This document shows, piece after piece, positions 6,015-6,335 of a DNA stretch of 6,335 nt (the stretch's first letter is position 1; every line of letters starts with the position of its first letter). The position numbers and the translations under genes are program-made. Source of the stretch: an uncultured Tissierellia bacterium. Its GTDB lineage: Bacteria > Bacillota > Clostridia > Tissierellales > Peptoniphilaceae. The notes below the pieces were generated by a model. The model saw nothing but the letters and a program-made list of their open reading frames with translations, ran no database searches and was not told where the DNA came from. The stretch covers positions 1-6,335 of the forward strand of contig CABTZP010000076.1 in assembly GCA_902489375.1 (NCBI GenBank), written 5' to 3'.

Positions 6015-6335
6015 GGTCTTCCTCCTCCCTCAGATCTTTGCCTTGCAGGGCTTTTTCCTGATCCACGTTCGTAGGCTTTTTGTCTTTTTCTTCTTTCTCC
6101 TCAGTACGATCACTTTCTTTTTGCAAGAGGCGAACAAAAATATTTTGATTCCCCTTATCTTGATAAAAATCGGTGAGAACCGTTCGGAGAATATCCTCAT
6201 CTAACCTTCTTGCAATTTTTCCATTCCGGCAGTAGGAAATAAGGCCCGTTTCTTCAGAAACCACAACGACCAGGGCATCCGACACCTCACTAATCCCCAG
6301 GGCGGCCCGGTGACGGGTTCCCAGTTCCCGGCTCA
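5995..6335 (-). CDS. cdaA: Diadenylate cyclase CdaA, C-terminal part (5' end beyond window)
   Basis: CdaA condenses two ATP into the second messenger c-di-AMP at the membrane, controlling potassium and osmolyte uptake and cell-wall homeostasis. The last 112 codons are visible and the frame stays open to the right edge. They start with the DAC-domain motif LGTRHRAALGISE, whose catalytic RHR is encoded at 6315-6307, followed by DALVVVVSEETGLIS and NGKIARRL, all typical of this enzyme. The GTG at 6285-6283 is an internal valine, not a start. The N-terminal membrane helices and the DGA motif are outside the window. After the domain (about 72 visible residues) comes a roughly 40-residue tail rich in Glu, Lys, Asp and Gln, longer and more charged than in B. 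subtilis. The stop overlaps the cdaR start by 20 bases. Confidence 0.93.
   Translation of the reverse strand, partial: SRELGTRHRAALGISEVSDALVVVVSEETGLISYCRNGKIARRLDEDILRTVLTDFYQDKGNQNIFVRLLQKESDRTEEKEEKDKKPTNVDQEKALQGKDLREEEDHGNTQK
6021..6030 (-). promoter_or_regulatory. Strong ribosome binding site of cdaR inside cdaA
   Basis: The minus strand reads AGGGAGGAGG, six bases before the cdaR ATG and within the last codons of cdaA. It supports the chosen cdaR start and shows that the charged CdaA tail codons (GAG and GAA) double as a Shine-Dalgarno sequence. Confidence 0.85.

Noticed and set aside
6283..6285. GTG as the start of a short 96-codon gene upstream of cdaR
   Set aside because: The same frame continues upstream with the conserved CdaA motif containing RHR, so the GTG is an internal valine codon.

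Overview
The window reads as a chromosomal housekeeping segment from a Gram-positive bacterium of the Bacillota, most likely of clostridial type. This is inferred from the cdaA-ybbR(cdaR) pair, the gltX-cysS-rlmB cluster, strong AGGAGG-type ribosome binding sites and U-tailed hairpin terminators. Genus cannot be fixed from the sequence alone. All five complete protein genes and the one partial gene lie on the minus strand. The only plus-strand gene is the 3' part of a tRNA at the left edge.

Right to left, in the direction of transcription: (1) 6335-5995 is the 3' end of cdaA, the membrane diadenylate cyclase that makes c-di-AMP. It overlaps by 20 bases the start of cdaR/ybbR (6014-4791), a membrane-anchored extracytoplasmic protein with four YbbR repeats that regulates CdaA in known systems. 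A strong hairpin terminator (4759-4717) follows immediately, so glmM, the usual third member of this operon, is not directly downstream. (2) About 185 bases of AT-rich spacer (4716-4532) hold a candidate promoter, a 10-bp inverted repeat and a small leader hairpin ahead of gltX. No T-box motif is visible. (3) A tight four-gene operon follows: gltX (glutamyl-tRNA synthetase, 4531-3032), cysS (cysteinyl-tRNA synthetase, 3009-1582), rlmB (23S rRNA 2'-O-methyltransferase, 1582-842, sharing one base with cysS) and a thiE-like gene (826-125). (4) A near-perfect 15-bp hairpin (58-90) separates the thiE end from the convergent tRNA-Lys(CTT) and can terminate both.

Together the operon charges tRNA with Glu and Cys, modifies the ribosomal peptidyl-transferase region and, less expectedly, carries a thiamine-pathway gene. 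Compared with the Bacillus arrangement (gltX-cysE-cysS-mrnC-rlmB), cysE and mrnC are absent and thiE occupies the distal position. The thiE product departs from the usual family sequence at several normally conserved active-site positions. I see no CRISPR array, transposon, phage gene or clearly novel multi-gene system. The most interesting points are the divergent ThiE in a translation operon, the gene losses relative to the standard clusters, the charged CdaA tail and the inferred C1-G72 pair of the tRNA-Lys.
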